A stretch of 47,192 nt of DNA from DASPFV01 sp035620975 (lineage in GTDB: Bacteria; Acidobacteriota; Vicinamibacteria; Vicinamibacterales; 2-12-FULL-66-21). The translations under genes and the position numbers were made by a program. Numbering within the stretch: position 1 is the first letter of the stretch; every line of letters begins with the position of its first letter. Below, piece by piece: positions 33,220-41,619 of the stretch. The notes under the pieces are model-generated. The model searched no databases. It was not told the DNA's origin and saw only the letters and a list, made by a program, of their open reading frames with translations. Location: contig DASPFV010000053.1 of the NCBI GenBank assembly GCA_035620975.1, positions 1 to 47,192 on the forward strand. The letters are read 5' to 3'.

Positions 33220-35210
33220 CACACCCACCACAGCGCAGACGCGAGTGGCGACTCGTCGAGGGCCGGTCCGACGCCCAGGCGCAGCGCCACCGGAGCGCCA
33301 GCCGCAATCAAGCGCTTCAGCTCCGTAGTCAATACCCGCAAGCGGTCGAAGGAGGCGAGGGTGAAGGCCTCACGACGTGCAGCCACTTGACGGCGGTAGC
33401 CCGGTGGAGTCGGTGGCGGTGCGTGTCCGTCCACGGCTGCGCTCAACGCCATCTCGCCGTTCTCGATCACGATGAGCCGCGCACAACTGTCACCGGGCTC
33501 GCGCCACACTACGCTCGAATCGAACAGGCGTGTCAACCAGATCGCCCGGCGTCGGGCGAGCGCCGCCCGCAACGCGAGCCACTCCAGAGACAATTGCACG
33601 AACTCCGGCGTCCATGCAGTCGATCCTCGATCCGTTTCGTTCGGGTCGTCTTCATCAATGTCGCGGTCTCGCCGACCTTCGCGCCATAGGCGGGTCCCAA
33701 GCCGCAGCAGCTTCGCGTGCGCCGAGAGGCCGACGCGCGACAGTTCAGGATGCGTTGCGCACAGCCGGTCGTAACCGGCGGTGAACGTGCGGTCATCCGG
33801 GCCCTGTGAACCGGACGTCAGAGCGGCGCGTTGCGCCCGAGCGAATCCCCCGAATCGATCGAGCGTATCGGCCGAAGCAAATGGTCCGACCGGGCAGTGT
33901 GGTGACGGCCGTGGACTACGCGCGCTGAGATCCGGCGACGTGAACCACAAGGCGCGATTCTGAACGGTGAGCGCGACGTTGTACGGGGGTCGGTGCCGCT
34001 TGATTTCATCCGGCTCGAGGAGCGCGGCCTCGAGCGGACTTGGTGTGACGTCGAACGAGATCGCGCGTGCCTGCGACAGCATCTCGAGCGAGCGCTCGCG
34101 CACCCCGTTCTGTTTCCGAAAATAGCTGTTGACCCGATGATGCAGAGAGGCCGCCTTGCCGACGTACAGGACGCTGCCATCTGTCCGAAGCATGCGATAG
34201 ATGCCAGGCGCATCCGGCAGCGAAAGCCGCACGTCGCGCGGCATCGGCCAAACGCGCCGCCGACGTCGGGTCGGCGTGACGGGCGCCGCGAGCCAGTCGT
34301 GGAGCCCGTCCCACGTCGATACACCCTGCATCTCGAGCAGTCGGACCAGCTCTTGCCAGACAAATGCCGTCGCATCGACGTGATCGGCGCAGCGGCGCAG
34401 CGCGCCAACCGCGCGACCGAAATATCCGGCGAGCGCGCGCAGGCTGCAGCGGGGCAGATTGGGCAGAAGACGCCTGGCGATATCCCGCGTGCAGACCACG
34501 TCGAGCGGAAACACGCCGGCCGCCAACGTGCGAAGGAACGGCTGCTCGAATCGAGCGAAGTGGATAACCGTCGGCGCGGGCTGCTGCGTGAGACTCGCGG
34601 CTTGGTCGGACAGCTCGCGCCAGGCATGGCGTCCGTCGACAGCGGACCGCATCGTGTGCTCGGAGATGCCGGTGAGTCGCGTCACAGCTGGCGGAACCTG
34701 CTGGCCATCCGGAAGCGCGATCAGGCAGGCACGCGGGGGCGTGACCGTGTCGCGGACTCGGGCCCACCCGATTTCAAGGAGATGCCCGCGCGGCGCCGCG
34801 GCCGTGGCCTGGCAGTCGACCACCAGCACCTCGAGTTGCGACAGCGGCTCGGAACGACCGCCTGGCACCATTGCCACGACCTGACTACGCGAGCGCCGCT
34901 TCGTTGCAGCGCACTCGCTTACGCGAGCAGTTGCTTCAATCGTCGCTTTCTTCCGCGTCTCATCGGGGCTCACCGCGACGCCATCGCACCAGCCACCAAT
35001 CTGCTGCATGGTGACCCGATCACAGGTGGCCGGCTCGCGCACCTGTATCTCGAGCTCGGTTCCGGGCGCGATCGCGTCGACCCAACCAGTGTTCTTCCGC
35101 GCCGAGACGCCAAGAGCTGCGGCCTCGTAGATCGATTCCGCGGGCACCTCAACTGAGTGGCGAACGCCGAACGGACCGGTAAAGCTGACCGTGCACGTCC
35201 GGAGCGCCAC
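33219..35210 (-). CDS. Fusion of small N-terminal domain, DnaQ-like exonuclease and GIY-YIG (UvrC-like) nuclease
   Basis: 663 aa, GTG start. Residues 1-95 ('TCTVSFTGPFGVRHSVEVPAE', 'VREPATCDRVTMQQIGGWCDG') match a small uncharacterised protein that I recall as a separate gene elsewhere. Residues 125-295 are a DEDD-type 3'-5' exonuclease fold. The first motif reads 'VVDCQAT' (DxQ instead of DxE), the HxxxF motif 'HFARFEQPFL' has E for D, and 'CADHVDATAF' keeps the last aspartate. Residues 325-420 form a complete GIY-YIG domain ('APGIYRMLRTDGSVLYVGKA'), as in UvrC/Cho. The C-terminal 240 residues are unrecognised. Overlap with dinB implies joint action in damage repair or mutagenesis. Confidence 0.8.
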   Translation of the reverse strand: MALRTCTVSFTGPFGVRHSVEVPAESIYEAAALGVSARKNTGWVDAIAPGTELEIQVREPATCDRVTMQQIGGWCDGVAVSPDETRKKATIEATARVSECAATKRRSRSQVVAMVPGGRSEPLSQLEVLVVDCQATAAAPRGHLLEIGWARVRDTVTPPRACLIALPDGQQVPPAVTRLTGISEHTMRSAVDGRHAWRELSDQAASLTQQPAPTVIHFARFEQPFLRTLAAGVFPLDVVCTRDIARRLLPNLPRCSLRALAGYFGRAVGALRRCADHVDATAFVWQELVRLLEMQGVSTWDGLHDWLAAPVTPTRRRRRVWPMPRDVRLSLPDAPGIYRMLRTDGSVLYVGKAASLHHRVNSYFRKQNGVRERSLEMLSQARAISFDVTPSPLEAALLEPDEIKRHRPPYNVALTVQNRALWFTSPDLSARSPRPSPHCPVGPFASADTLDRFGGFARAQRAALTSGSQGPDDRTFTAGYDRLCATHPELSRVGLSAHAKLLRLGTRLWREGRRDRDIDEDDPNETDRGSTAWTPEFVQLSLEWLALRAALARRRAIWLTRLFDSSVVWREPGDSCARLIVIENGEMALSAAVDGHAPPPTPPGYRRQVAARREAFTLASFDRLRVLTTELKRLIAAGAPVALRLGVGPALDESPLASALWWV

Positions 35211-35383
35211 GGCGAGTCAGGGTAGCACATTCGCTTTTATTTCGCCTACCCCTTATCGAGTCTCACAAGAAGGATGGGCATCCCCGCCCGGCTGCAACAT
35301 GTCGGGGGGGCGGATCCTTCAATCAGGTCCCTTCGTCCGTTTCGCCCTGGTCCCGCGAACGGCGGGCCTCGTGCCCCCGCAGC

Positions 35384-36236
35384 TCATGCGGTCGCGTGGA
35401 GGGATCGGGCCGCTGCAACGACGTGGGCAAGGAGCGTCTTGGCGAACCCGAACTCGTTGTCGTACCAGCTGTACACCGCACAGAGATCACCGTCGATGAC
35501 CTTTGTCAGCGACAGGTCGACAATCGCCGCGTGTGGATCGCCGACGATGTCGCTACTGACGAGCGGGTCCTCCGTTGTGGCCAGCACGCCGCTCCATCGG
35601 CTTTCCTGTGCGGCGCGACTGAGCACCGCGTTTACCTCCTCCACAGTCGTCAGACGCTCGGTGACGGCGACGATCGACGACAGAGAACCGGTCAAGACGG
35701 GCACACGAAGCGCGACACCGTCAAATCGGCCGCGTAGCGTCGGAATCGCTCGCGTCACGGCAATGGCCGCACCCGTCGTGGCGGGTACAATGTTTGCGGC
35801 CGCCGCACGACCTCGTCGGAGATCTCGGCCACGAACCGCTGTGTCCACAAGCGTCTGCGTCGCGGTATAGCCGTGGACGGTATTTGAGAATCGCCTTCCG
35901 TACACCGATGTGCTCGCGCAGAACATCGATGACGGGCGCCGCGGAATTCGTCGTGCAGGACGCGTTCGACGATACTCGCGACCGTGCGAGGTCTTGCGGG
36001 TTTACGCCCATGAGCACGGTGCGCGTATCCTCGCCATCGTCGTCCTTCGCTGGGGCTGCGAGGACGACGTGCCCGGCGCCGGCGTCGATATGGCGTCTGG
36101 CCTCCACGTACGTCTCAAACGCGCCACTGGCCTCGACGACGATCTGAACGTCCAGGGCCTTCCAGGGAAGCGCCTCAGGCCGGCGCTCAGTGTGGACATC
36201 GTATCCGCCTTTCGGAAGATGTCCACCAAAGCGGAT
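35384..36236 (-). pseudogene. Glyceraldehyde-3-phosphate dehydrogenase, frameshifted and N-terminally truncated
   Basis: From about 36203 one frame gives 'ERRPEALPWKALDVQIVVEASG', 'HVVLAAPAKDDD', 'VLMGVN' and the catalytic 'SSNASCTTNSAAPVI' (Cys present), ending near 35885 after 'GVRKAILK'. The next frame continues 'TVHGYTATQTLVD', 'NIVPATTGAAIAVTRAIP', 'RVPVLTGSLSSIVAVTERLTTVEEVN' and 'SWYDNEFGFA'. The NAD-binding GFGRIGR region is missing. The enzyme would oxidise glyceraldehyde 3-phosphate; without the first Rossmann strand it cannot. Short arms CCGGCC/GGCCGG near 36400 separate it from msrA. Confidence 0.87.
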
Positions 36237-36476
36237 CAAGTCCAATGCGCGCCACAGCTCGAAGAGTCCATTGCACCTTGGTATTGGCGATGTCTCGTCG
36301 CCAAGTGCTCGTGCACCCGCATACCATCGTCCAATAGACCCGCGCTCTCGTCCGCGTTGTAATCGAGAGCGGGTGACGCACCTTCGGAATGGCGGCATCC
36401 GGCCTGTGACGGCCGGAGCATCCATTGGACGCTCTCGACGACATCCACGGGCATGTGTGGAAGGAGAAGACTGGTC

Positions 36477-36995
36477 ATGACAAGCAGGCTTGAACGTGCT
36501 GTGCTCGCGGGCGGTTGCTTCTGGGGCATGCAGGACTTGATCCGCAAGCTGCCGGGCGTCGTCAACACGCGTGTCGGTTACACAGGTGGCGACGTGCCGA
36601 ACGCGACGTATCGAAACCATGGCTCTCACGCCGAGGCCATCGAAATCGAGTTCGACCCGACACGCATCAGCTATCGTGACCTCCTGGAGGTCTTCTTCCA
36701 GATTCACGATCCCACCACATTGAATCGCCAGGGGAACGATGTCGGAACTTCGTACCGCTCCGAAATCTTCTATGTCTCCGAGGCGCAGCGTGAGGAGGCA
36801 CTGCGGACAATCGACGATGTCAACGCCTCGGGTCTATGGCCCGGCCGCACTGTGACGAACGTCTCGCCGGTGGGCGAGTTCTGGGAGGCCGAGCCAGAGC
36901 ACCAGGACTATCTCGAGCGCTACCCGCATGGCTATACGTGCCACTTCCCGCGACCTGGCTGGAAACTGCCTCGGCGCACCGCAGCGGCCACATAG
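36477..36995 (+). CDS. msrA: Peptide methionine sulfoxide reductase MsrA
   Basis: 172 aa from the ATG at 36477, ten bases after AAGGAG. The catalytic motif 'AGGCFWGMQDLI', 'GVVNTRVGYTGG', 'SHAEAIEIEFDP', 'FFQIHDPTTLNRQGNDVGTSYRS' and 'EHQDYLERYP' are all present. It reduces S-methionine sulfoxide in proteins to methionine using thioredoxin. No resolving cysteine pair is seen at the extreme C-terminus apart from the 'TCHF' cysteine near residue 160. It stands alone, in keeping with the stress theme of this region. Confidence 0.94.
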   Translation: MTSRLERAVLAGGCFWGMQDLIRKLPGVVNTRVGYTGGDVPNATYRNHGSHAEAIEIEFDPTRISYRDLLEVFFQIHDPTTLNRQGNDVGTSYRSEIFYVSEAQREEALRTIDDVNASGLWPGRTVTNVSPVGEFWEAEPEHQDYLERYPHGYTCHFPRPGWKLPRRTAAAT

Positions 36996-37086
36996 ACATT
37001 CAGGCCACTGGGCTCACAGTCTGCAGAAGATCCACGACGGGTCGGGCGTCCTGCCAAAGGCTGGATCGGCAGACGGAGGGCATACG

Positions 37087-37828
37087 ATGTCGCTCACACT
37101 CGATCTGTTCGTCTACGCAGCGAATGTGTTGTATCTCGTCGCCTTCATGGTGCGCGATATTCTCTGGTTCAGAATCCCTGCTGTCGTGGCTGCCGTCTGT
37201 CTCATCTCGTATCTATACTCTCGCCCGGACCCACTGATGGCATCCGTCTATTGGAATCTCGTGTTCACCGCCGTCAACGTTTACTGGATCGGTCGATTGC
37301 TGCTGGAGCGCCGCCCCCTGGCATTGAGCGCGGCTCAGCAGAGGTTGTGCGAGCTCGTGTTTCGGACGATGACGCCACGTGAGATGACGGCGTTACTCAA
37401 GTTGGCAACATGGGAACACGCCAAGGCCGGCGAGTGCTTCGTCCAGCGCGACAGGCCACTGAACCGCCTCATGGTGATCTACTCGGGCAGGGCGTGTGCC
37501 GAGGTCGACGGCCGCACCGTTGCGGAGCTTCAGCCAGGACACTTCATCGGCAGCATCAGCTACGTGACGGAGGAATCGGCGCGGGCCAACGTCGTGGCAA
37601 TCGAGCCGACGCGCTACGTGTCCTGGCCCAAAATCGAGGCTCAAGGACTTCATGAGGAAGAACCCGGACCTGCACTCGGCGCTCCGATCGACACTTGCCG
37701 TCGACCTGACGAGATGGCTCCACGCGACCTGGGCTCACGGAGCTACCCACGGAACCCCGCGAACCGACTCGGGACGGCGGTGCGTGGAGTCGGTTCCCGC
37801 GCTACTGGAATCTCCGCACGGACCGTAG
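37087..37828 (+). pseudogene. Popeye-domain (POPDC-like) membrane cyclic-nucleotide-binding protein, frameshifted
   Basis: The ATG at 37087 follows GGAGG by about 7 bases. Three helices ('LFVYAANVLYLVAFMV', 'IPAVVAAVCLISYLY', 'VYWNLVFTAVNVYWIGRLL') are followed by a Popeye cAMP-binding fold ('AKAGECFVQRDRPLNRLMVIYSG', 'LQPGHFIGSISYVTEE', 'RYVSWPK'). After 'WPK' the frame is lost. Removing one A from the AAAA run at 37630-37633 restores 'SRLKDFMRKNPDLHSALRSTL' and a stop at 37826. As written, the protein would lose its C-terminal helix and gain a long unrelated tail. The frameshift may be a sequencing error. Confidence 0.75.
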
Positions 37829-37862
37829 CCCCGCGACGCGGGCCAGAGCGCCTGCGATGGCC

Positions 37863-38204
37863 CTACAGCGTTGGCGACCGCCGGCGGTCATGCCTGTGGC
37901 AGTACGCAACCCATGGCACGGCCTCGAGCCGAGCTTCCTCGATCGGTTCGCCGTCCTCCGCGCATGTGCCGAAGGTGCCGTTCTCGATCCGGTCCAATGC
38001 GTCTCGCACTTGGTTGAGCAGGTCTCGAGCGGCCTGCGCCTGCGCAAGTTGTTGGTACTTCAGCGCGCCACTGGCGCCCTCGTCGCCGGCGTCCTGCGGA
38101 GCCCCGTCGCCGGGATCACTGACACCGGCGACGGCGCGCTCGAGCCTCGTGAATGCCCTTTGCTGTTCCACCAGCAGTCGCTGTCTGTAGTGCTCGATTG
38201 TCAT
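37863..38204 (-). CDS. DksA/TraR-family zinc-finger protein
   Basis: 113 aa from the ATG at 38204. A coiled-coil hairpin (residues 1-75) precedes 'IENGTFGTCAEDGEPIEEARLEAVPWVAYCHRH', the DksA/TraR C-terminal finger. The usual four cysteines are C81, D84, C102 and H105, so two ligands are replaced, though D and H can still bind zinc. Such proteins enter the RNA-polymerase secondary channel and tune transcription during stress. It follows an unknown gene by 31 bases on the same strand and is likely in one operon with it. Confidence 0.82.
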   Translation of the reverse strand: MTIEHYRQRLLVEQQRAFTRLERAVAGVSDPGDGAPQDAGDEGASGALKYQQLAQAQAARDLLNQVRDALDRIENGTFGTCAEDGEPIEEARLEAVPWVAYCHRHDRRRSPTL

Positions 38205-38235
38205 CGCAACCCCTTCAACCCAGATGGTGTCTCTA

Positions 38236-38616
38236 TCACCGCTCATCAACGTCGAGAAAATCGACCTCTCGAGACATTTGCTCATCGCGGAGCGCTTCAC
38301 CGAACGCGTGGTGAACACGACGAATCCGGCGCAGCGAATCTTCATCACGCAGCAGATCGACCAGGCGCGTATGCCCCTCCCTGGACGCCGGAATCACCAC
38401 GAGCACCTGCCGGCACGCCTGCAGCTCAGGCAAGCACCTCTCGAGGTCGGCACGCAGCGCCTCCAGCTGGGATGCTGAGAGAAATTCGTGCTCCAGTGCC
38501 GCCTCGCCAAAGCCGCACAACAACGCGCACCAGTGGTAATACGCCCCGAACAGATGATCGGCGGGCGGATCTTCGTCGTACTGCCATCCGTTGGCCAGCT
38601 CTCGCTCGAAGCGCAC
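38236..38616 (-). CDS. Conserved hypothetical protein, possibly N-terminally shortened
   Basis: 126 aa from a GTG. 'ANGWQYDEDPPADHLFGAYYHWCALLCGFGEAALEH' and 'LSASQLEALRADLERCLPELQACRQVLVVIPAS' suggest a compact helical protein. I recall similar uncharacterised proteins of somewhat greater length, but no function. The frame is open for about 18 more codons upstream without a better start, and that stretch overlaps the TonB-receptor remnant on the other strand. The gene may have been trimmed. It lies just upstream of the DksA-like gene. Confidence 0.55.
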   Translation of the reverse strand: MRFERELANGWQYDEDPPADHLFGAYYHWCALLCGFGEAALEHEFLSASQLEALRADLERCLPELQACRQVLVVIPASREGHTRLVDLLRDEDSLRRIRRVHHAFGEALRDEQMSREVDFLDVDER

Positions 38617-38654
38617 CCTTGCCTCGTCCGCCCATGTCCAGTGTCGAACCAGGT

Positions 38655-38807
38655 GGTGTCCTCGATCTCAACACGAGTTACAGGCTGACGACACACATCA
38701 CCGCCGGTGCCGATCTTGCGAATCTGCTCGACAATGACCACTATGAAGCGTTCGGCGGCGACGTCCTCGGTCGCCGCGCACTGGGACATCTGACGTACTC
38801 CTGGTAG
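38655..38807 (+). pseudogene. TonB-dependent receptor, C-terminal tail only
   Basis: The last 50 residues of an outer-membrane beta-barrel: 'LDLNTSYRLTTHITAGADLANLLDNDHYEAFGG' then 'LGRRALGHLTYSW' and stop. The final aromatic residue and the 'ANLLD..Y' block are signatures of TonB receptor C-termini. Nothing of the plug or the rest of the barrel is present upstream. Confidence 0.75.
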
Positions 38808-38853
38808 TCCGCCCGCCGGCTCCATCGGCTTCAGCGCCGGCTCCAGGGGCTTC

Positions 38854-38895
38854 TGCGTAGGCGACCTGCGCTTCGGTATAGCGCGACTTCCTCAT
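38854..38895 (-). mobile_element. IS3-family orfA start, tiny remnant
   Basis: 'MRKSRYTEAQVAYA' preceded by a strong GAGGAGGG site matches the first 14 residues of IS3-family OrfA transposase subunits. The sequence then becomes unrelated. This looks like a scar left after deletion, next to the truncated TonB receptor. Confidence 0.5.
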
Positions 38896-38984
38896 CGCGT
38901 TTCCCTCCTCTCATCCGGGGACCGGCGAAGCGACCCTACGCCACGTTCCGCCCTCGTGAGATTCGGGGACAACGTCAGAGACCC

Positions 38985-39031
38985 GATACCAACGTCTTAT
39001 AGACGTTGGTTGGATGAGTGGCGCATACTGT
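38985..39031 (+). promoter_or_regulatory. Shared-motif promoter 1, upstream of sensor kinase 1
   Basis: GATACCAACGTCTTATAGACG (38985-39005 in two parts, GATACCAACGTCT + TATAGACG) is followed after 15 bases by GCGCATACTGT (39021-39031). The centre is a perfect palindrome, ACCAACGTCT-TAT-AGACGTTGGT (38988-39010). TAGACG can serve as -35 and CATACT as -10. The start codon lies about 100 bases further on. The same layout occurs at 42192-42148 and 46173-46129. Confidence 0.7.
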
Positions 39032-39133
39032 GCCGCCGGGTTGCGCCCTTCCCGCGCGAGCCACGGCTGAACGCAAGCTCGAGCGCTCCGAAGGCGTCCG
39101 GGCCAGGCAATTCGGGCAGATGGAGGTGCGACC

Positions 39134-40819
39134 GTGGCCGAATCCGCTGAAGCCTCAAGTGACGTTCGCTCGAGAGTTCAGGAACCTGCCGGGACGCATC
39201 ACAGTCGTCGCGCCGAGATTTCAGCGACTCGAGAACCCGCCATTCCGTCCGATGTTCTTCGAAAATGGCAGAGAATTGTCGACCTTTTGGCAAACATCGT
39301 GCGCGTTCCGTCGGCGGTGGTGTGCAAACTTGAACCGCCGGATGACACGTTCTACAGAATCGTGGCCAATAGCCACTCGGAGGGAAATCCTTTTCGGATG
39401 GATGAGACCTTCTCGATGGATATCGGAACCTTTTGCGAAACAGTAATCAAGAACCGTGAATCGCTCCTTGTTGCAAACGCCCTGGAAGACGATCAGTGGA
39501 AGTCGGCTCCCGAGATCCAAGTGGGGATGGTCTCGTACCTCGGATTCCCCGTGCTCTGGCCTGATGGGCGGATGTTCGGAACCATTTGCGTCCTCGATGA
39601 TAAGACTAATCGATACAGCGATCTCTACCAGGAGCTCCTGTTACATTGCCGCGATGTCCTGCAAGGGGACCTGCATACGCTGGTCCGCTTAGGCAACGAA
39701 CTCGAAGAGCAGAGGGCACAGCTCGCCGAACTGTTCGCGCGGGTTCCAGAGGCTGTTGTCATGGTCGATGGCGACTCCAGGATTACGCGTGTCAACCCTG
39801 CGTTCACCAAGATCTTTGGCTACACGGCAGAAGAAGCGACCGGCCAGCGGGCCAAGGACCTCATTGCGCCAGACGATCGTCAGGAGGAGATCGACGACCT
39901 CATGCATCGGATGTTCCAGACGGGAGACGTATTCGCGGTCGAGACCGTCAGCAGACGGAAGAACGGCACGCGTATACCAGTCTCTCTTATGTGCGTGCCG
40001 GTGTCGTCGAATGGGGATGGGAGTACTGGCTACGTGATTTATCGCGATCTCACCGAGGCCAAGCGGCTTCAGGATGAGCAGCGGCGCTACGGCGCAATGC
40101 AGTTGGAGCTCGCGCACGCAAACCGCATCGCGACGTTGGGCCTGCTCTCCGCGTCGATTGCGCACGAGCTCAACCAGCCGCTGACAGGGATCATGACGAA
40201 CTGTGGCACCTGCCTGCGAATGCTGACAGGCGAGCCCCTGAACCTCGACGGCGCGCGGGAAGCCGTGCGACGCACTATGCGCGACGGCACTCGTGCCTCT
40301 GACGTAATTGCGCGATTGCGAGCTCTCTTCAACAAGCAAGAGTCCGCATCTGAGTCGGTGGACCTGAATGAGGCAACACGAGAGGTCATCGCGCTGTCGC
40401 TTGGTGAGCTGCAGAATAGCCGGGTGATGCTGCGCACTGAACTCGCCGATGACCTCCAGTGTGTTACGGCCGATCGTGTCCAGCTCCAGCAGGTCGTCCT
40501 GAACCTGGTCCGGAATGCTGTGGACGCGATGAACACCGTCGATGACCGTCCGAGAGACTTGCTGATCAGAACCGAACGGGACGAAGGCGATTGGGTGCGA
40601 TTAAGCGTGAAAGACGCGGGAGTCGGTTTCGACCCTCAGGCGATGGGCAAACTATTCGACCCTTTCTATAGTACGAAGAATGACGGGATGGGAGTCGGAC
40701 TGTCAGTGAGCCGCTCCATTATTGAGAACCATCAGGGGCGCCTGTGGGCGGTTCTCAACGATGGTCCAGGGGCCACGTTTTCATTTTCTGTTCCATGTCG
40801 GACCCACACCACAGCGTGA
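39134..40819 (+). CDS. GAF-PAS sensor histidine kinase
   Basis: 561 aa, GTG start seven bases after GGAGG. A GAF domain (about 45-190, 'FCETVIKNRESLLVANALED', 'GFPVLWPDGRMFGTICVLDD') is followed by a PAS domain (205-310, 'DSRITRVNPAFTKIFGYTAEEATG'). The phospho-acceptor helix carries 'SIAHELNQPLTGIM', and the ATPase domain shows the N-box 'VLNLVRNAVDAM', G1 'DAGVGFD' and G2 'GMGVGLSVS'. No membrane helix is present, so it senses an internal signal. The core closely resembles that of the kinase at 42201-43677. It is expected to phosphorylate one or both response regulators encoded next to it. Confidence 0.93.
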   Translation: MAESAEASSDVRSRVQEPAGTHHSRRAEISATREPAIPSDVLRKWQRIVDLLANIVRVPSAVVCKLEPPDDTFYRIVANSHSEGNPFRMDETFSMDIGTFCETVIKNRESLLVANALEDDQWKSAPEIQVGMVSYLGFPVLWPDGRMFGTICVLDDKTNRYSDLYQELLLHCRDVLQGDLHTLVRLGNELEEQRAQLAELFARVPEAVVMVDGDSRITRVNPAFTKIFGYTAEEATGQRAKDLIAPDDRQEEIDDLMHRMFQTGDVFAVETVSRRKNGTRIPVSLMCVPVSSNGDGSTGYVIYRDLTEAKRLQDEQRRYGAMQLELAHANRIATLGLLSASIAHELNQPLTGIMTNCGTCLRMLTGEPLNLDGAREAVRRTMRDGTRASDVIARLRALFNKQESASESVDLNEATREVIALSLGELQNSRVMLRTELADDLQCVTADRVQLQQVVLNLVRNAVDAMNTVDDRPRDLLIRTERDEGDWVRLSVKDAGVGFDPQAMGKLFDPFYSTKNDGMGVGLSVSRSIIENHQGRLWAVLNDGPGATFSFSVPCRTHTTA

Positions 40820-40906
40820 TAAACGCTCCAATTGGTTGGGAGCAGACTTGATCGAGAGCACCTCCGACGGGCCCAACGCGATCCAGGTCGCCACCGCTTG
40901 CGACAA

Positions 40907-41533
40907 TCAATGTGCCGCGGCGGGCTTCAGCCCCAAGCTCGCCGCCATCGTGACGAGGTCAGCGAGGGAGTCCGCCTTCATCTTGCGCATCACCTGGCCT
41001 CGGTGCGCCTTCACGGTGATCTCGCTGATACCGAGGTCGCCGGCGACCTGCTTATTCAGCAGACCAGTGACGACAAGCGCCATGACCTCGCGTTCGCGCG
41101 GCGTGAGCGACGCATAGCAGTCGCGTAACGCGCGTATCTCCGACTCGTGGCGGAGCGCCGTCCGACTTCGCTCGATGGCGCCTTGTATCGCATCGAGCAG
41201 CACATCGTCCTTGAACGGCTTGGTCAGGAACTCGACGGCTCCCGCCTTCATCGCCTGCACCGACATCGGCACATCGCCATAACCGGTGATGAAGATGATG
41301 GGCATGTCCGTCCGTTCGGCGAGCTGCTTCTGCAACTCGAGACCGTTGAGGCCGGGCAGTGTCACGTCGAGCACCAGGCAGCTCGGACCAGTCGCACGAG
41401 GGTGATCGAGAAAGCCCTGCGCGGATTCGAACATGTGAGGCTGCCAGCCTGCTTCATTGAGCAGCAGCTCCAGCGATTCGCGCACCGAGATGTCGTCGTC
41501 GACGACGAACACGATGCCTTTGACGTCCGCCAT
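40907..41533 (-). CDS. FixJ-type response regulator
   Basis: 208 aa, ATG with GGAGG 4 bases upstream. The receiver carries 'VFVVDDDISVRESLELLL', the phospho-acceptor in 'CLVLDVTLPGLNGLELQ', 'FITGYGDVPMSVQAMKAGAVEFLTKPF' with the conserved K, and a LuxR-type helix-turn-helix ('SLTPREREVMALVVTGLLNKQVAGDLGISEITVKAHRGQVMRKM'). It is the only DNA-binding regulator in this two-component cluster and the best candidate to act at the three shared promoters. It is transcribed after the single-domain regulator and converges on sensor kinase 1. Confidence 0.94.
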   Translation of the reverse strand: MADVKGIVFVVDDDISVRESLELLLNEAGWQPHMFESAQGFLDHPRATGPSCLVLDVTLPGLNGLELQKQLAERTDMPIIFITGYGDVPMSVQAMKAGAVEFLTKPFKDDVLLDAIQGAIERSRTALRHESEIRALRDCYASLTPREREVMALVVTGLLNKQVAGDLGISEITVKAHRGQVMRKMKADSLADLVTMAASLGLKPAAAH

Positions 41534-41619
41534 GGAGACCTCCGCCCCACGGGCTGCAAGCGACGGGCTCACAGTATACGGCCGGCGGAGGACGGCCTCT
41601 TGAAAAACGGTAGGCATGC

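Noticed and set aside
36236..36568. 110-codon minus-strand frame upstream of the GAPDH remnant
   Set aside because: Considered as a displaced GAPDH N-terminus, but no Rossmann motif is present; it also lies antisense to the start of msrA.
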